Part shown: positions 27,811 to 36,890 of the stretch, piece after piece | Position numbering within the stretch: the stretch's first letter is position 1 | How the letters are laid out: each line of letters starts with the position of its first letter | Source: Microbacterium sp. | Lineage (GTDB): Bacteria > Actinomycetota > Actinomycetes > Actinomycetales > Microbacteriaceae | Length of the DNA: 51,436 bases | Assembly (NCBI GenBank): GCA_003248655.1 | Contig: QFPM01000019.1 | Location: 1-51,436, forward strand | Direction: 5' to 3' | Position numbers and translations under genes: made by a program | The notes under the pieces: generated by a model | Seen by the model: only the letters and a program-made list of their open reading frames with translations | What the model was told of the DNA's origin: nothing | The model's database searches: none

Positions 27811-28620
27811 CTATCGGGGACGCTCGCCGTCGTTGCCGTTGACGTGCTCGCCCTTGTCAACGGCCGCCAGCAGTTCTTCGAGGTGCATGTGAAGTTCTTC
27901 GTACGCCTGCATGTAGAACATCAAGTCCATGTTGGACGGAGGTGTATCGTCGAGGTCGGCGATGACCTCCCGTGCCTCGCGGAACGCTGTCTGCAGCCTG
28001 GTCTCTATTCCGGGCAGGCTGCGGATCCAGGCGTCGATCACGCTGAACGGGATCGGGGCGAAGCCGTGGGCGTCGACGCCGACGTGGAACTGGTGACCGT
28101 TCGGGCCGTGGTCGCGCGCATGCGTGTGCCCGTGGAGAAGCGGGATGCCGTCGTCCCAGCGCGGGCGATGCGAGGTGTGTCGATCCTGCTCCTGGCTGTC
28201 TCCCGCGTACGGGTAGTGCGAGGCGAGCAGTCGGTACCCGTGCCGCGTTCCTTCGATGACCTCCGGAAGGATCTCCCATCCCGCCGCTTCGTACAGCGGC
28301 AGGAATCGCTCGATCGCCGTCTTCGACTGTGTCGCGGGCGAGATCCGATCGTGGTTGCCGGGAACGAGGAGTCGTCGACCATGCAGTCCTGCGGTCAGCG
28401 GCAGAGACTCGGCGATCGGCCCGAGCGCGAGGTCGCCGAGATGCAGCACGACGTCGTTGGGGCCGACGGCTTCGTTCCAGCGGCGGATCAGCTCGGCATC
28501 CATCTCCTCGACCGTGCTGAACGGACGGTTGGCGAGCTCGCTGATGCGAGCGTGACTGAAGTGGGTGTCTGAGGTGACGAAATCGACCTGGTCGAAGTCG
28601 AACGTTGGATAGTTAAGCAT
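27811..28620 (-). CDS. calcineurin-like metallophosphoesterase
   Basis: 269 residues. All motifs of the fold are present: SDTHFSH, HLGDLAL, GNHD, ASHYP and HGHTH, which bind two metal ions. Such enzymes cleave phosphoesters of nucleotides, nucleic acids or proteins; the substrate is unknown. The start overlaps the stop of the upstream unknown gene by 8 bp (ATGCTTAA), so the two are translationally coupled. The C-terminal about 60 residues are helical and acidic. It lies directly upstream of the helicase/methylase operon and could act in it or be independent cargo. Confidence 0.85.
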   Translation of the reverse strand: MLNYPTFDFDQVDFVTSDTHFSHARISELANRPFSTVEEMDAELIRRWNEAVGPNDVVLHLGDLALGPIAESLPLTAGLHGRRLLVPGNHDRISPATQSKTAIERFLPLYEAAGWEILPEVIEGTRHGYRLLASHYPYAGDSQEQDRHTSHRPRWDDGIPLLHGHTHARDHGPNGHQFHVGVDAHGFAPIPFSVIDAWIRSLPGIETRLQTAFREAREVIADLDDTPPSNMDLMFYMQAYEELHMHLEELLAAVDKGEHVNGNDGERPR

Positions 28621-29017
28621 CGTGAACCGCGTGGTCGACGCTTGTGTTGAAGGCGCGCAGCAGCAGCCGTTCCATGTCGCTCATCGGCTCAGGGGGAAGG
28701 TCTCTCGCTTCGTCGCGGAGCCGGTCCAGCGTCTCTTCGAGAAGTCGACGATGCTGGTTGCGCCAGAGTCGGATGCCCGGATCGCGCAGCAGACCAGAAT
28801 CCGCGCTCCCCTCGTACTCGAGTAGCAGTTCGGTGTCGATAACGGACGCCATCACGCGTGCGTCGACGACGGCGGAAGGTCGCAGGATCGACAGGTGAGT
28901 GACGGCATTTGAGCCGGACACTCCGACAAGGAATCGCTGGATGACGCCGTACTCGGTGGTCTCGGTTTGGTCATGGGTGACCGTGATGGAGCGGTCACCG
29001 ATCACGGTCTCTCGCAC
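28613..29017 (-). CDS. unknown protein coupled to the metallophosphoesterase
   Basis: 134 residues from the GTG at 29017, which has AAGGAGG a few bases upstream; an ATG at 29044 is less well placed. A beta-rich start (ETVIGDRSITVTHDQTETTEYG) is followed by a helical half with RNQHRRLLEETLDRLRDEARDL. No membrane segment and no known domain recognised. The overlap with the phosphoesterase gene suggests joint action. Confidence 0.65.
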   Translation of the reverse strand: MRETVIGDRSITVTHDQTETTEYGVIQRFLVGVSGSNAVTHLSILRPSAVVDARVMASVIDTELLLEYEGSADSGLLRDPGIRLWRNQHRRLLEETLDRLRDEARDLPPEPMSDMERLLLRAFNTSVDHAVHDA

Positions 29018-29045
29018 GTGTCCTCCTTGATCCGAACCGATCAAT

Positions 29046-29441
29046 CTACTCGGCTTCGGTCGGGTTCGCCTCGGCCGTCGCGTCGATGCGTCCGGGCCTG
29101 ACGATGTCGTCGTGTCCGGGGATGAACGAGATCGTTCCGAGCCTGGTCCAGTAGCTGATCAGCCAGCGCTGCAGGAGGTCGAGTTGTTCGTGGCGTTCGA
29201 GGAGCGCGCGTCCCGGATCGGCGATTACGGCATCCCAATCTTCGATCTCGAAGACGGCGCTGATCAGCTCTGCGCACGTCGGTCCCGTGCCATATTCATC
29301 CCACCAGGCCAAGGTCAGCAGGCCGGCGTGGTTCGCGGTCGCTACGCCTCCCGGTTCTTCGATCGTTCCCAGGAGCGCGCCGAAGTACGGATCCTCCACG
29401 GCGGTCGCGAACGACTCATAGTGGTCCTCACCAACGCTCAT
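29046..29441 (-). CDS. unknown small acidic protein
   Basis: 131 residues, ATG at 29441. Acidic and tryptophan-containing (WWDEYGTGPTCAELI, RWLISYWTRLG), without membrane segment or recognised motif. It lies in the same minus-strand run, 28 bp before the next gene start, and ends just after it. Function unknown; probably an operon partner of the metallophosphoesterase pair. Confidence 0.55.
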   Translation of the reverse strand: MSVGEDHYESFATAVEDPYFGALLGTIEEPGGVATANHAGLLTLAWWDEYGTGPTCAELISAVFEIEDWDAVIADPGRALLERHEQLDLLQRWLISYWTRLGTISFIPGHDDIVRPGRIDATAEANPTEAE

Positions 29442-29497
29442 AGAGGAAGGATGCCATACCGATTAGGCATCCGCGGGTCGTCGTTAGGCGGTGCGGA

Positions 29498-29998
29498 TTA
29501 TCGTCCGGCTGGCGTCGGCTCCCACTGGATCGTGAAGGTCCCCGCTGCGCGCGCGTCTGCTTCGGCCTCGAGCCGTAGTGCGTAGTCCCATGTCGGGTGC
29601 ACCGCACGTTGATAGATCCTGACCCGCTCGGGCGTGACCTCATCCGTTCGCCGGACGAGACCCAACTGCTTGAGGCGCTTCAGCAGGGCGTGGATCGTGC
29701 TGGTCGACAATCCCGTCGCGGCCGCGACCGAGGGCGTGGAGAACTTCCCGTCGGAAGACCGGGCAATCTCGGCCATGAGCGCGAGCATGTGGTTGCTCCC
29801 GAAGGCAAGCTTGGAAAGCTCCTCGCTCTGTTCGCTCGGCACGGTGTCCACCGCCTCATTTTCGCATGAGGCGCTCAGCGCAGTAGGAGCATCGCGGGGC
29901 GTGGTCCGACGGCGTGGCGCGTGTTGTGTATCTGACGCACCCAGCGTAAATGTCACATTCACTACCCGCACCATTCGGCGTACGAGGAGTCTCAACAC
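29498..29998 (-). CDS. winged helix-turn-helix DNA-binding protein
   Basis: Up to 166 residues; the start is uncertain (ATG-type at 29998 or 29974, or a GTG further in) because no good ribosome-binding site is seen and the first 50 residues are low complexity. The core FSTPSVAAATGLSTSTIHALLKRLKQLGLVRR is a clear winged helix, a MarR/IclR-like DNA-binding fold, followed by a short C-terminal tail. It is divergent from tnsA across a region with an 11-bp perfect inverted repeat, so it may control the transposition genes, the minus-strand cargo, or both. Confidence 0.65.
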   Translation of the reverse strand: MLRLLVRRMVRVVNVTFTLGASDTQHAPRRRTTPRDAPTALSASCENEAVDTVPSEQSEELSKLAFGSNHMLALMAEIARSSDGKFSTPSVAAATGLSTSTIHALLKRLKQLGLVRRTDEVTPERVRIYQRAVHPTWDYALRLEAEADARAAGTFTIQWEPTPAGR

Positions 29999-30050
29999 GA
30001 AGAGCTCGTCCCGCGTGTCGAAGCAGGGAAACGCATGAGACCTTCGTACG

Positions 30051-30079
30051 GTAACGAGTCAAGAGTTATGACTCGTTAC
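30051..30079. promoter_or_regulatory. perfect 11-bp inverted repeat before tnsA (likely operator)
   Basis: GTAACGAGTCA (30051-30061) and its exact complement TGACTCGTTAC (30069-30079) are separated by 7 bp. The site lies 12 bp before the tnsA ribosome-binding site and in the divergent gap facing the winged-helix gene. Best explained as an operator for a dimeric regulator. Confidence 0.65.
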
Positions 30080-30100
30080 TCACAATTCGTAGGAGGTCGC

Positions 30101-30823
30101 GTGCCCAAGCCAGCTCCGAAGTACACGCTCCGATTCGAGGGGAGTGAACTTGAGCGAGGTGAGCTCGCGGATCTCGGCGCGCGTCACGTCTTCGACGCTG
30201 AGCCGCGTCGAACATTTCGTTGGCACCGAGGTCAGCGGCACTACCCGGGGCGCTACTGGTCTGCCACGACGGGCGGTTTCGTCGGGTACGAGAGTCGCCT
30301 CGAGCTCGCGGCGTTATTGCTGGAGGACTTCGACGATCGCGTGGTCCGGATCGCTTCCCAGCCGTTCGAGCTGATCGCGGACCGAGACGGGGTCGAGCGG
30401 AGTTACGTGCCCGACTACATGGTCGAGCACGGCGACCAACGCTTCACGGTGATCGAGGTCAAGCCGAAGCGCCGACTGAAGGACCCTGAGATCGCGGCTG
30501 CGCTCCAGTGGGCCGGCGACATCATCCAATCGCGCGGGTGGGGATACCGGGTCGTCAGCGAACCGGAACCGGCTCGCCTCTCCAACGTCCGCTTCCTGGC
30601 GGGGTATCGACGGGGCTGGCAGTTCCCACAGCGTGACGTCGAAACCGCGGAGACCTCGATCGGCGCGGCGCACACCCTGGGCGCGGCCATGCGGAGTGCG
30701 GGCGCCGCCTTGGGTGACATCCCCTATGCGCGAGCGGTCGTGCTTCACCTGATCTGGCGCCGCGCGATCCTCTGCGACCTGACCTCAGCTCTCGCCAACG
30801 ACACCCCACTGGAGACACCATGA
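30101..30823 (+). CDS. tnsA: TnsA-like transposon endonuclease
   Basis: 240 residues from GTG at 30101, with AGGAGG five bases upstream; earlier ATGs at 30035 and 30068 would place the start inside or before the operator palindrome. The restriction-enzyme-like active site is visible: E64 in GYESRLEL, D105 in VPDYMV, and E119-V-K121 in IEVKPK, closely parallel to E63, D114 and K132 of Tn7 TnsA. TnsA cuts the 5' strands at the element ends so that transposition is cut-and-paste. The stop overlaps the tnsB start by 4 bp. Confidence 0.9.
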   Translation: MPKPAPKYTLRFEGSELERGELADLGARHVFDAEPRRTFRWHRGQRHYPGRYWSATTGGFVGYESRLELAALLLEDFDDRVVRIASQPFELIADRDGVERSYVPDYMVEHGDQRFTVIEVKPKRRLKDPEIAAALQWAGDIIQSRGWGYRVVSEPEPARLSNVRFLAGYRRGWQFPQRDVETAETSIGAAHTLGAAMRSAGAALGDIPYARAVVLHLIWRRAILCDLTSALANDTPLETP

Positions 30824-32937
30824 GCCACACCTTCGACATCCGCGTCGGCAGCACCGTCTCATTCGACGGCTGTCTCTGCACCGTGATCGAACTCGCAGGT
30901 GACGCCGTCGTGCTGGTCGACGGCGCGAAGAAGACCCGACGAGTGCGACTCGTCGAACTGCTTCGCGATGCGATCGATGCGTTCGGATTGCCTGCCGAGG
31001 AGGCCGCGCTCACACCCCTCGCTCTCGTCTGGGCGGACGCGACCGATGCGCAGCGTGACGAGGCACGTCGAAAGGCGGAGCACGTACGAGAGATGCGCAC
31101 CGGTTTCGTATCCGGGATGCCGACACTCGCTCAGTCGCACGAGCCTCGACCGGAGTACAACCCGAAGCTCACCACTATCCACGAGCGCCGACGTACCAAG
31201 GCCGCAGAGCTTGGAGTCAGCCCGAAGACGCTGAAGCGCTGGGACGCTCGCTTCGACGAAGGCGAAGATCTCGCGCTGCTCGACTTCCGCAAGACCGTGT
31301 GGACCCCGGCGCTTTCCGGACTCGACCCCCGCTGGGTCGACATATGCCGACGCGTCGTCGAGGAGAACGTTCGAGGCGCCAAGCGCAGCGTCACGACCAC
31401 GCTCGCGATCGTCTTGGCCAGGGTCAAGCGGGAGTACCCGGACGAGGACGTGCGGATCCCGTCCGACTCCACGGCTCGCGATGCGGTCGCCGAGCTCACA
31501 CGCGGCAAGGGCACCTTCGGCGCCAGCATGCGGGCGCAGCGATCGATCAACACGCGGCCGCCCGTGCCCTACGGCCGACTGGTCGCGACGAGACCCGGTG
31601 AGTACGTCGTGCTCGACACCACACCGCTCAACGTCTTCGGCGTCGCGTCCGTCACCGGCAAGTGGATGCGCGCCGAGCTGACCGTCGCCCTCGACCTCTA
31701 CGACAGGTCCATCCTCGGGCTCCGGCTTGCCCCTGTCTCCACGAAGGCGGTGGATGTTGCGGGCGTGCTGATGGAGGCGCTTTCGCCGCGCGAGATGCCA
31801 GCCGAATGGGGTGACCGGGCCACCTGGCCGTTCCACGGCGTGCCGGAGAACATCGTCATCGACGTCGAGAACCTGAAGGCGCTGCGATTCCGTCGACCCG
31901 GCATCCTTCCCGACACGATCATCATCGATCACGGCAAGCCGTTCATGTCGATCCATGTCGCCAGCGTGTGCCAGCGGCTCGGGATCTCCATCCAGCCCGC
32001 ACACGTCTACACCGGCACCGACAAGGCCTGGGTCGAGCGTTGGTTCCGCACGATCGACGAGATGCTGCAGGAGCTGCCCGGCTACAAGGGCAAAGACATC
32101 GCATCCCGCGGCGAGGCGCCCGAGAGCGAGGCGGTCTACACGATCCCGCAGCTCGAGCAGATTATCCGTGAATGGATCGCCACGGTCTACCACCTTCGCC
32201 CGCACGGCGGACTCGTCGACTCGCAGCTGCCTGCAGCCAAAATGAGCCCCGCGCAGAAGTTCGAGCAGGGGATCGCGGTGGCTGGTCGCATTCGCGTCCC
32301 GTCGAACCCGAATCTGCTGCTCGAGATGCTCCCCGTTGTGAAGCGCAAATTCAACCACTACGGCGTCGAGATCAGCACGCTCCGCTACAACGGCGAGATC
32401 GTGGGGAAGTACTACGACCGGTCGCGGGCGATGGCGAAGGGCAAGCGGAAGTGGCAGTTCTCGGTGAATCCCGATGACTTCTCCCAGATCTACTTCAACG
32501 ACCCCGACGACAACTCCTGGCACCTGCTGCGGTGGGAGCACGCTCCGAAGGTGCCGGTGCCGTTCAGCCTCGACGCCCTCGAGTACGCGAAAGGCATCGC
32601 CCTCGACCGCCGCAACGGGGTGAACGTGTCCGAAGCGCTCGGCCAGCTGCTCGAGCGGTGGGGTGCCGGACGCGCGAGCACGCCCGCGGAGAAGCGCATC
32701 AGTGCTCGGCTTGCCGCTCAACTCGCCGAGACTGCGGAGGGGCCGGACGCTCCCTTCTTCCCGCACATCGCTCGGCAGATTGCGGAGCAGGTGCAGGGGC
32801 CTGACCTGAGCGAAGAACTGGGGCTGGTCCCCGTCGCACCCGTGTGTGATGACCCTGCTGATGATCCGCTGGCACTCAGCGCCGCGGAGGTCATGGACGA
32901 GGATCTCGACGACTTCGACCTGCTGGAGGACCTGTGA
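30820..32937 (+). CDS. tnsB: TnsB-like DDE transposase
   Basis: 705 residues with the Mu/Tn7 transposase layout: N-terminal DNA-binding regions (including an HTH around RTKAAELGVSPKTLKRW), an RNase H-like catalytic core with D266 in YVVLDTTP, D370 in IIIDHGKPF and E406 in KAWVERWF (D-x35-E), and a C-terminal beta-barrel. The acidic C-terminal tail (DEDLDDFDLLEDL) could contact TnsC. It cuts the 3' strands, joins them to target DNA and binds the repeated sites at the element ends. Coupled to tnsA and tnsC by 4-bp overlaps. Confidence 0.94.
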   Translation: MSHTFDIRVGSTVSFDGCLCTVIELAGDAVVLVDGAKKTRRVRLVELLRDAIDAFGLPAEEAALTPLALVWADATDAQRDEARRKAEHVREMRTGFVSGMPTLAQSHEPRPEYNPKLTTIHERRRTKAAELGVSPKTLKRWDARFDEGEDLALLDFRKTVWTPALSGLDPRWVDICRRVVEENVRGAKRSVTTTLAIVLARVKREYPDEDVRIPSDSTARDAVAELTRGKGTFGASMRAQRSINTRPPVPYGRLVATRPGEYVVLDTTPLNVFGVASVTGKWMRAELTVALDLYDRSILGLRLAPVSTKAVDVAGVLMEALSPREMPAEWGDRATWPFHGVPENIVIDVENLKALRFRRPGILPDTIIIDHGKPFMSIHVASVCQRLGISIQPAHVYTGTDKAWVERWFRTIDEMLQELPGYKGKDIASRGEAPESEAVYTIPQLEQIIREWIATVYHLRPHGGLVDSQLPAAKMSPAQKFEQGIAVAGRIRVPSNPNLLLEMLPVVKRKFNHYGVEISTLRYNGEIVGKYYDRSRAMAKGKRKWQFSVNPDDFSQIYFNDPDDNSWHLLRWEHAPKVPVPFSLDALEYAKGIALDRRNGVNVSEALGQLLERWGAGRASTPAEKRISARLAAQLAETAEGPDAPFFPHIARQIAEQVQGPDLSEELGLVPVAPVCDDPADDPLALSAAEVMDEDLDDFDLLEDL

Positions 32938-34055
32938 TCCTTCCACTCGAGCGTGACGAACTCCTCTCGCGGTGGGAGGGGTGGCGGCACTTCGCAGAAG
33001 GGCCGGCACTTGAGAAGCCCGAGCACCTGTCCGCGAAGCAGATACAGAGGCTCGGAGAGGATGAGCGCGTCGCCTACGACTACCAGCGCGAGCGGTACCA
33101 CGCGAACTTCCTCGTGACGACGCCGCAGGTCAAGCGGCTCAACGTGCGGCTGTGGGACCTCCTCGACGCAAACCAGCAGGGGCCGTCGCGCGTCAAGGGT
33201 GCCGCGGTCATCGATTCGCCTCCGGGGCTGGGCAAGACCACGGCGGTCGACGCGTTCGGGCGGGCGTTTCACCGGCGTCAGATCATGAGGCACGGGCGCG
33301 ACTTCGATGACGGCCAGACGCTTCACATCCCCGTGTGCCACGTGGCGTTCAAGGGACGCACGACGACGCGGGCACTGAACGAGGCCATCCTGAACTTCTA
33401 CAACCATCCCTCCGCCGACGCGGCGCGGACCCGGGACCTGCGAAACCGCAACCTCGCCACCCTCGCTGCGGAATCGGTCCGCCGGCACGGTACCCGCCTT
33501 ATCATCGTCGACGACGTCCACTTCCTGAAGATCCATACCGACGAGGGTGTGGCACTGGCCAATGAGCTGAAGTGGCTCGCCAACGAGTACCCCGCCACCT
33601 TTCTGTTCACCGGCGTCAACATGACCGACACGGGACTGCTCAGCGAGAGCAAGACGACAAAGCAACTTGCCATGTCGCAGATTGCTCGACGCTGGACGCG
33701 GCTGGAGCTTCCGCCGTTTGCGCATCCGGTCGGAGAGCATCGAAAGACCTGGCTCTCGCTCCTCGGCACGATCGAGACGCACCTCGTGCTGGCCAACGCA
33801 CGACCTCGGATGCTTCGGGAGCAGGCGGACTACCTCTACGAACGGTCGACCGGCATGATCGGATCGCTCTTCAAGCTGATCACCCTCGGAGCCGTGCACG
33901 CGATGCGAGATGGCACGGAAGAGCTGACCAGAGAAGTTCTCGACGAGATCGAGATCGACGTCGCAGCCGAAGACGCTCGCGAGATCGTCGCGAAGGAGCT
34001 CGAGGAGAAGAAGCACGGTGCCGCCAAGCGGAGCAAGTCGCGGGCCGCCGCGTGA
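32934..34055 (+). CDS. tnsC: TnsC-like AAA+ transposition regulator
   Basis: 373 residues from a GTG overlapping the tnsB stop. AAA ATPase with Walker A DSPPGLGKTT (K101), Walker B LIIVDDVHF (D193, D194) and sensor-like FLFTGVNMT. Family role: forms ATP-dependent filaments on target DNA, recruited by TnsD/TniQ, and activates TnsAB. The C-terminal end is lysine/arginine-rich. Confidence 0.92.
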   Translation: MILPLERDELLSRWEGWRHFAEGPALEKPEHLSAKQIQRLGEDERVAYDYQRERYHANFLVTTPQVKRLNVRLWDLLDANQQGPSRVKGAAVIDSPPGLGKTTAVDAFGRAFHRRQIMRHGRDFDDGQTLHIPVCHVAFKGRTTTRALNEAILNFYNHPSADAARTRDLRNRNLATLAAESVRRHGTRLIIVDDVHFLKIHTDEGVALANELKWLANEYPATFLFTGVNMTDTGLLSESKTTKQLAMSQIARRWTRLELPPFAHPVGEHRKTWLSLLGTIETHLVLANARPRMLREQADYLYERSTGMIGSLFKLITLGAVHAMRDGTEELTREVLDEIEIDVAAEDAREIVAKELEEKKHGAAKRSKSRAAA

Positions 34056-34095
34056 CGCGGCCGGATGTCTCGTGCCGTGGTGGTGAGTTCAGCGC

Positions 34096-36489
34096 ATGAG
34101 CCTGCGCCGCTTGCCGCATGTCGCGATGCCGCTCCCCGATGAACCCCTCGACTCTTGGGTCGAGTTCATGGCCCATAGCTACGGAGCAACCGTCGGAGAG
34201 ATGGCGCGAGCACTGGGGTTGATCGACACGGACGGAGTTCCCCGCGCAGGCCCCCAGTCTGCCCGGGCGTGGTCGACGGCGCTTGAGCCGCAGCAGCTTC
34301 TCAACCTCGAACGCACGGCCGGCCGGCCGGGCGACGAGTTGCTTGCCATGACCCGCACCGCCTTCGCAGCGAACGCCATCCGCCTCACCCCGCAGGGTCG
34401 GATCAGCTCGTCCTGCCCGAGCACCGGCGTGGCTGCGCGCTACTGTCCCGAGTGTCTCGCCGACTCCGGGGGACGATGGCGCTTGTCGTGGCAGTTCCCG
34501 TTCGGCTTCGCGTGCCTGCGCCACAAGCGGCTCCTCGTCGACGTGTGCCCTGAATGCGGTCAGCCTCCGCGGCTCATCGGTCACCCGCTCACGCTCGTTC
34601 CTGAGCCGGGACACTGCCACAATCGACCGGTGAAGACCGCGCCCGCTATCCGCGCGCGGTGTGGTGCGGATCTGACCTCGGGCTCAGAGTTCGCAGCTGT
34701 GGACTCCGAGATGCGCGAAGCGCAGCGCATGATCCTGAGGGTCGTAGCCACCGGAATCGGCGAGTTCGGAATCTACGCAGACGCCCGACCAAGCACCATC
34801 CAGGTGCTCTCCGACATGCTGCTGCTGTCTCGTGCGGGACGGCAGGCACTCGTCGATGGCGAGCGACTCGAATGGATGCCGGCAAGCCTGACCGGGGCCA
34901 ACCAGATCACGTCGCACCGGCGCAACGGCCGGGTTGATCTGCGGCCCGGCACCGCCCGGGAGGTCGCACTCGGCAACACCATCGCCTTCGAAGCGTTGCA
35001 GGAAGGCGAACGGATCACCGACCTGCTGCGCGGCCGCGTCAGCGTCCACACCGCGCTCGATCACTACTCCCCACCGCTTCGAGACCACGTGAGCCGTGCG
35101 CTCGGCCGGACGCGACGGCCCACCGCCACGCTCCAGGCTGTGACTATGCCTGGGACGGACCCGGCAGAACGCGCTGCGAAACTCCCCGCCGTGCTCTGGC
35201 CTGAATGGACTATCCGGCTCGCGCCGCGACGGCTGGACGCTCAGATCGCCGGTGGAGCGCTGGCAGCTGCGGTGGTCTTCGTAGGCACGCGTCTCACTCA
35301 CGGCTCGGCTATCAAGCTCCTCGACCCGGTGGCTCAGAGCCGTCAGGTCAGTCACATCATGCGATCCCTCGGTCGCAATGCACCGGAGGCCGAGACCATC
35401 CGCGCGATCGCACGGCTCGCCGCGCACCTCGACGAGACCTCTACGCCGATCGACTTCGCCCGCCGCAGATCGACCGACTTCTCCGGCATCCTGCCGCTCG
35501 ACGAATGGAGAGAGATCTGCCGGGGTGTGAACGTGCGGGCCGGTGGGGTGCGCCGTTGGCAGGTCGCGCGTGCGCACCTCTACGCGCTGGTGAGCGGGAA
35601 TCGCGTGTCGCGGGCGCCGTTCGCGCAAGACGCTGGCTTCCCCTCGTTCGCCGAGCTGCGCCAGTTTCGCGACGGGATGCCGAGCCTCGTGTCGCGGGCT
35701 CTCGAAGATGCGGCCGCCGAGTTCCTCACCGCGCGGGGCATCGACGAGCCCGTCTCGTGGATGCCGGGCATTGAGGTCGCCGGGCTTCGTGAGGATCTCG
35801 CCGAGGAGGCTCAAGGGCAGTGGCCACTGGCGCGTCCCGCCCGTGCGGCAGTGAAGCCGGGGCGTGCGGTGGCCGCGTACTCATCGGGACGATCTGTGGC
35901 TGAGATCGCCGTCGCCCATGGTGTCGCCCGTCAGACCGTGAGTCGGGTTCTTGAGGATGCCGGGGTCGAGACGCGCCGCGGGCGCAGGGGAGTCGCTATC
36001 GAGGAGGAGTGGTTGCGGCAGCGATACGTCGTCGAGCGCCGCACCATTCCGGAGATCGCCGCCGAGGTCGGTGTGACGATGACCACGATCAATCGCCACT
36101 TGGAGTCGGCTGGAATCCCGCGTCGGCCGCGGGGTAGCGCGAGCCGAGCGACTGCGATCCGAGTGGATCCACGGGCTGGCGACTCACCACTGCTGCGTCG
36201 CATCCTCGTCGGACAGGATGCCACTCAGCGCGCTGAACGGTTCCTCCTTGTTGCGCGCCACGACACGATGACCGCCGCCGCGCGCGAGATCGGCGTGACG
36301 CTGAGCATTCTCGCGACCCAGATGAAGCGCCTCGGCGCCGACGCCGGTGGCCCGGTGATCACGCGAGCTCAGCGCGGGCAGCCGCTTGAGCTCACCGCGC
36401 TGGGCGTCGAGGTTCGCGACGAACTGGCTCTGGTGTTCGAGGTCAGCGGAGCCGCAGGTCCGGTGCGTCCGCCGGAAGGATGTCCGTGA
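34096..36489 (+). CDS. tniQ: TniQ/TnsD-like target-site selector
   Basis: 797 residues. The N-terminal TniQ domain starts LRRLPHVAMPLPDEPLDSWV and carries the zinc-binding set C117-x2-C120, C140-x2-H143 and C151-x2-C154. The long C-terminal part has at least two helix-turn-helix units (SVAEIAVAHGVARQTVSRVL and TIPEIAAEVGVTMTTINRHL) and a third near the end. That layout fits a TnsD-type protein that reads a specific attachment site. As the element sits 3 bp past the dnaB stop, the predicted target is the 3' end of dnaB. Starts 40 bp after tnsC; its end overlaps a convergent XRE gene. Confidence 0.88.
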   Translation: MSLRRLPHVAMPLPDEPLDSWVEFMAHSYGATVGEMARALGLIDTDGVPRAGPQSARAWSTALEPQQLLNLERTAGRPGDELLAMTRTAFAANAIRLTPQGRISSSCPSTGVAARYCPECLADSGGRWRLSWQFPFGFACLRHKRLLVDVCPECGQPPRLIGHPLTLVPEPGHCHNRPVKTAPAIRARCGADLTSGSEFAAVDSEMREAQRMILRVVATGIGEFGIYADARPSTIQVLSDMLLLSRAGRQALVDGERLEWMPASLTGANQITSHRRNGRVDLRPGTAREVALGNTIAFEALQEGERITDLLRGRVSVHTALDHYSPPLRDHVSRALGRTRRPTATLQAVTMPGTDPAERAAKLPAVLWPEWTIRLAPRRLDAQIAGGALAAAVVFVGTRLTHGSAIKLLDPVAQSRQVSHIMRSLGRNAPEAETIRAIARLAAHLDETSTPIDFARRRSTDFSGILPLDEWREICRGVNVRAGGVRRWQVARAHLYALVSGNRVSRAPFAQDAGFPSFAELRQFRDGMPSLVSRALEDAAAEFLTARGIDEPVSWMPGIEVAGLREDLAEEAQGQWPLARPARAAVKPGRAVAAYSSGRSVAEIAVAHGVARQTVSRVLEDAGVETRRGRRGVAIEEEWLRQRYVVERRTIPEIAAEVGVTMTTINRHLESAGIPRRPRGSASRATAIRVDPRAGDSPLLRRILVGQDATQRAERFLLVARHDTMTAAAREIGVTLSILATQMKRLGADAGGPVITRAQRGQPLELTALGVEVRDELALVFEVSGAAGPVRPPEGCP

Positions 36490-36727
36490 GCGCGACGCCC
36501 AGCACTTGCGACATCGCAAGCAGAGTGCGGATCGTCGGGTTCGCCGGCGTCCCCGGCTTCGACTCGCCCTTCTCGTACTTCTGGTAGGTGTAGCGTGTCA
36601 GGCCCGAGCAATAGGCGACGTCTTCCTGGCTGAGGCCCGCTTCGGCGCGGAGGCGCCGGAGGTTGGTGGCGAGCTGGGCGGCATAGTCGGTCCAGGCCTC
36701 GTCTTCGGGTCTGGTGCGCTTCGCCAC
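36443..36727 (-). CDS. XRE-family helix-turn-helix regulator
   Basis: 94 residues. A Cro/CI-type domain: LATNLRRLRAEAGLSQEDVAYCSGLTRYTYQKYEKG, then TIRTLLAMSQVLGVALTDILP. Likely transcriptional repressor of a neighbouring cargo unit. It is convergent with tniQ, sharing 47 bp at the 3' ends, and divergent from the DUF262 gene about 160 bp away, which is the most likely target. Confidence 0.85.
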   Translation of the reverse strand: MAKRTRPEDEAWTDYAAQLATNLRRLRAEAGLSQEDVAYCSGLTRYTYQKYEKGESKPGTPANPTIRTLLAMSQVLGVALTDILPADAPDLRLR

Positions 36728-36890
36728 CGATCCAGCGTTCCCGCGGACGGCCTTCGGTATGGCCTAATCGGTATGGCTTTGTGGGGTGCAGCTAAAGTCT
36801 CCAGCCGCGCATCGTGCGTAGCGATCCTGAGTCGCCAGGGGACCTGAACCGGCGCTCCGAAGCCACCCACTGACATTATGGGAGAGCCGC

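Noticed and set aside
30859..33009. Minus-strand 716-residue open frame opposite tnsB.
   Set aside because: Shadow of a real gene in high-GC DNA: composition rich in H, R, D, V without domains, while the plus strand encodes a clear DDE transposase.
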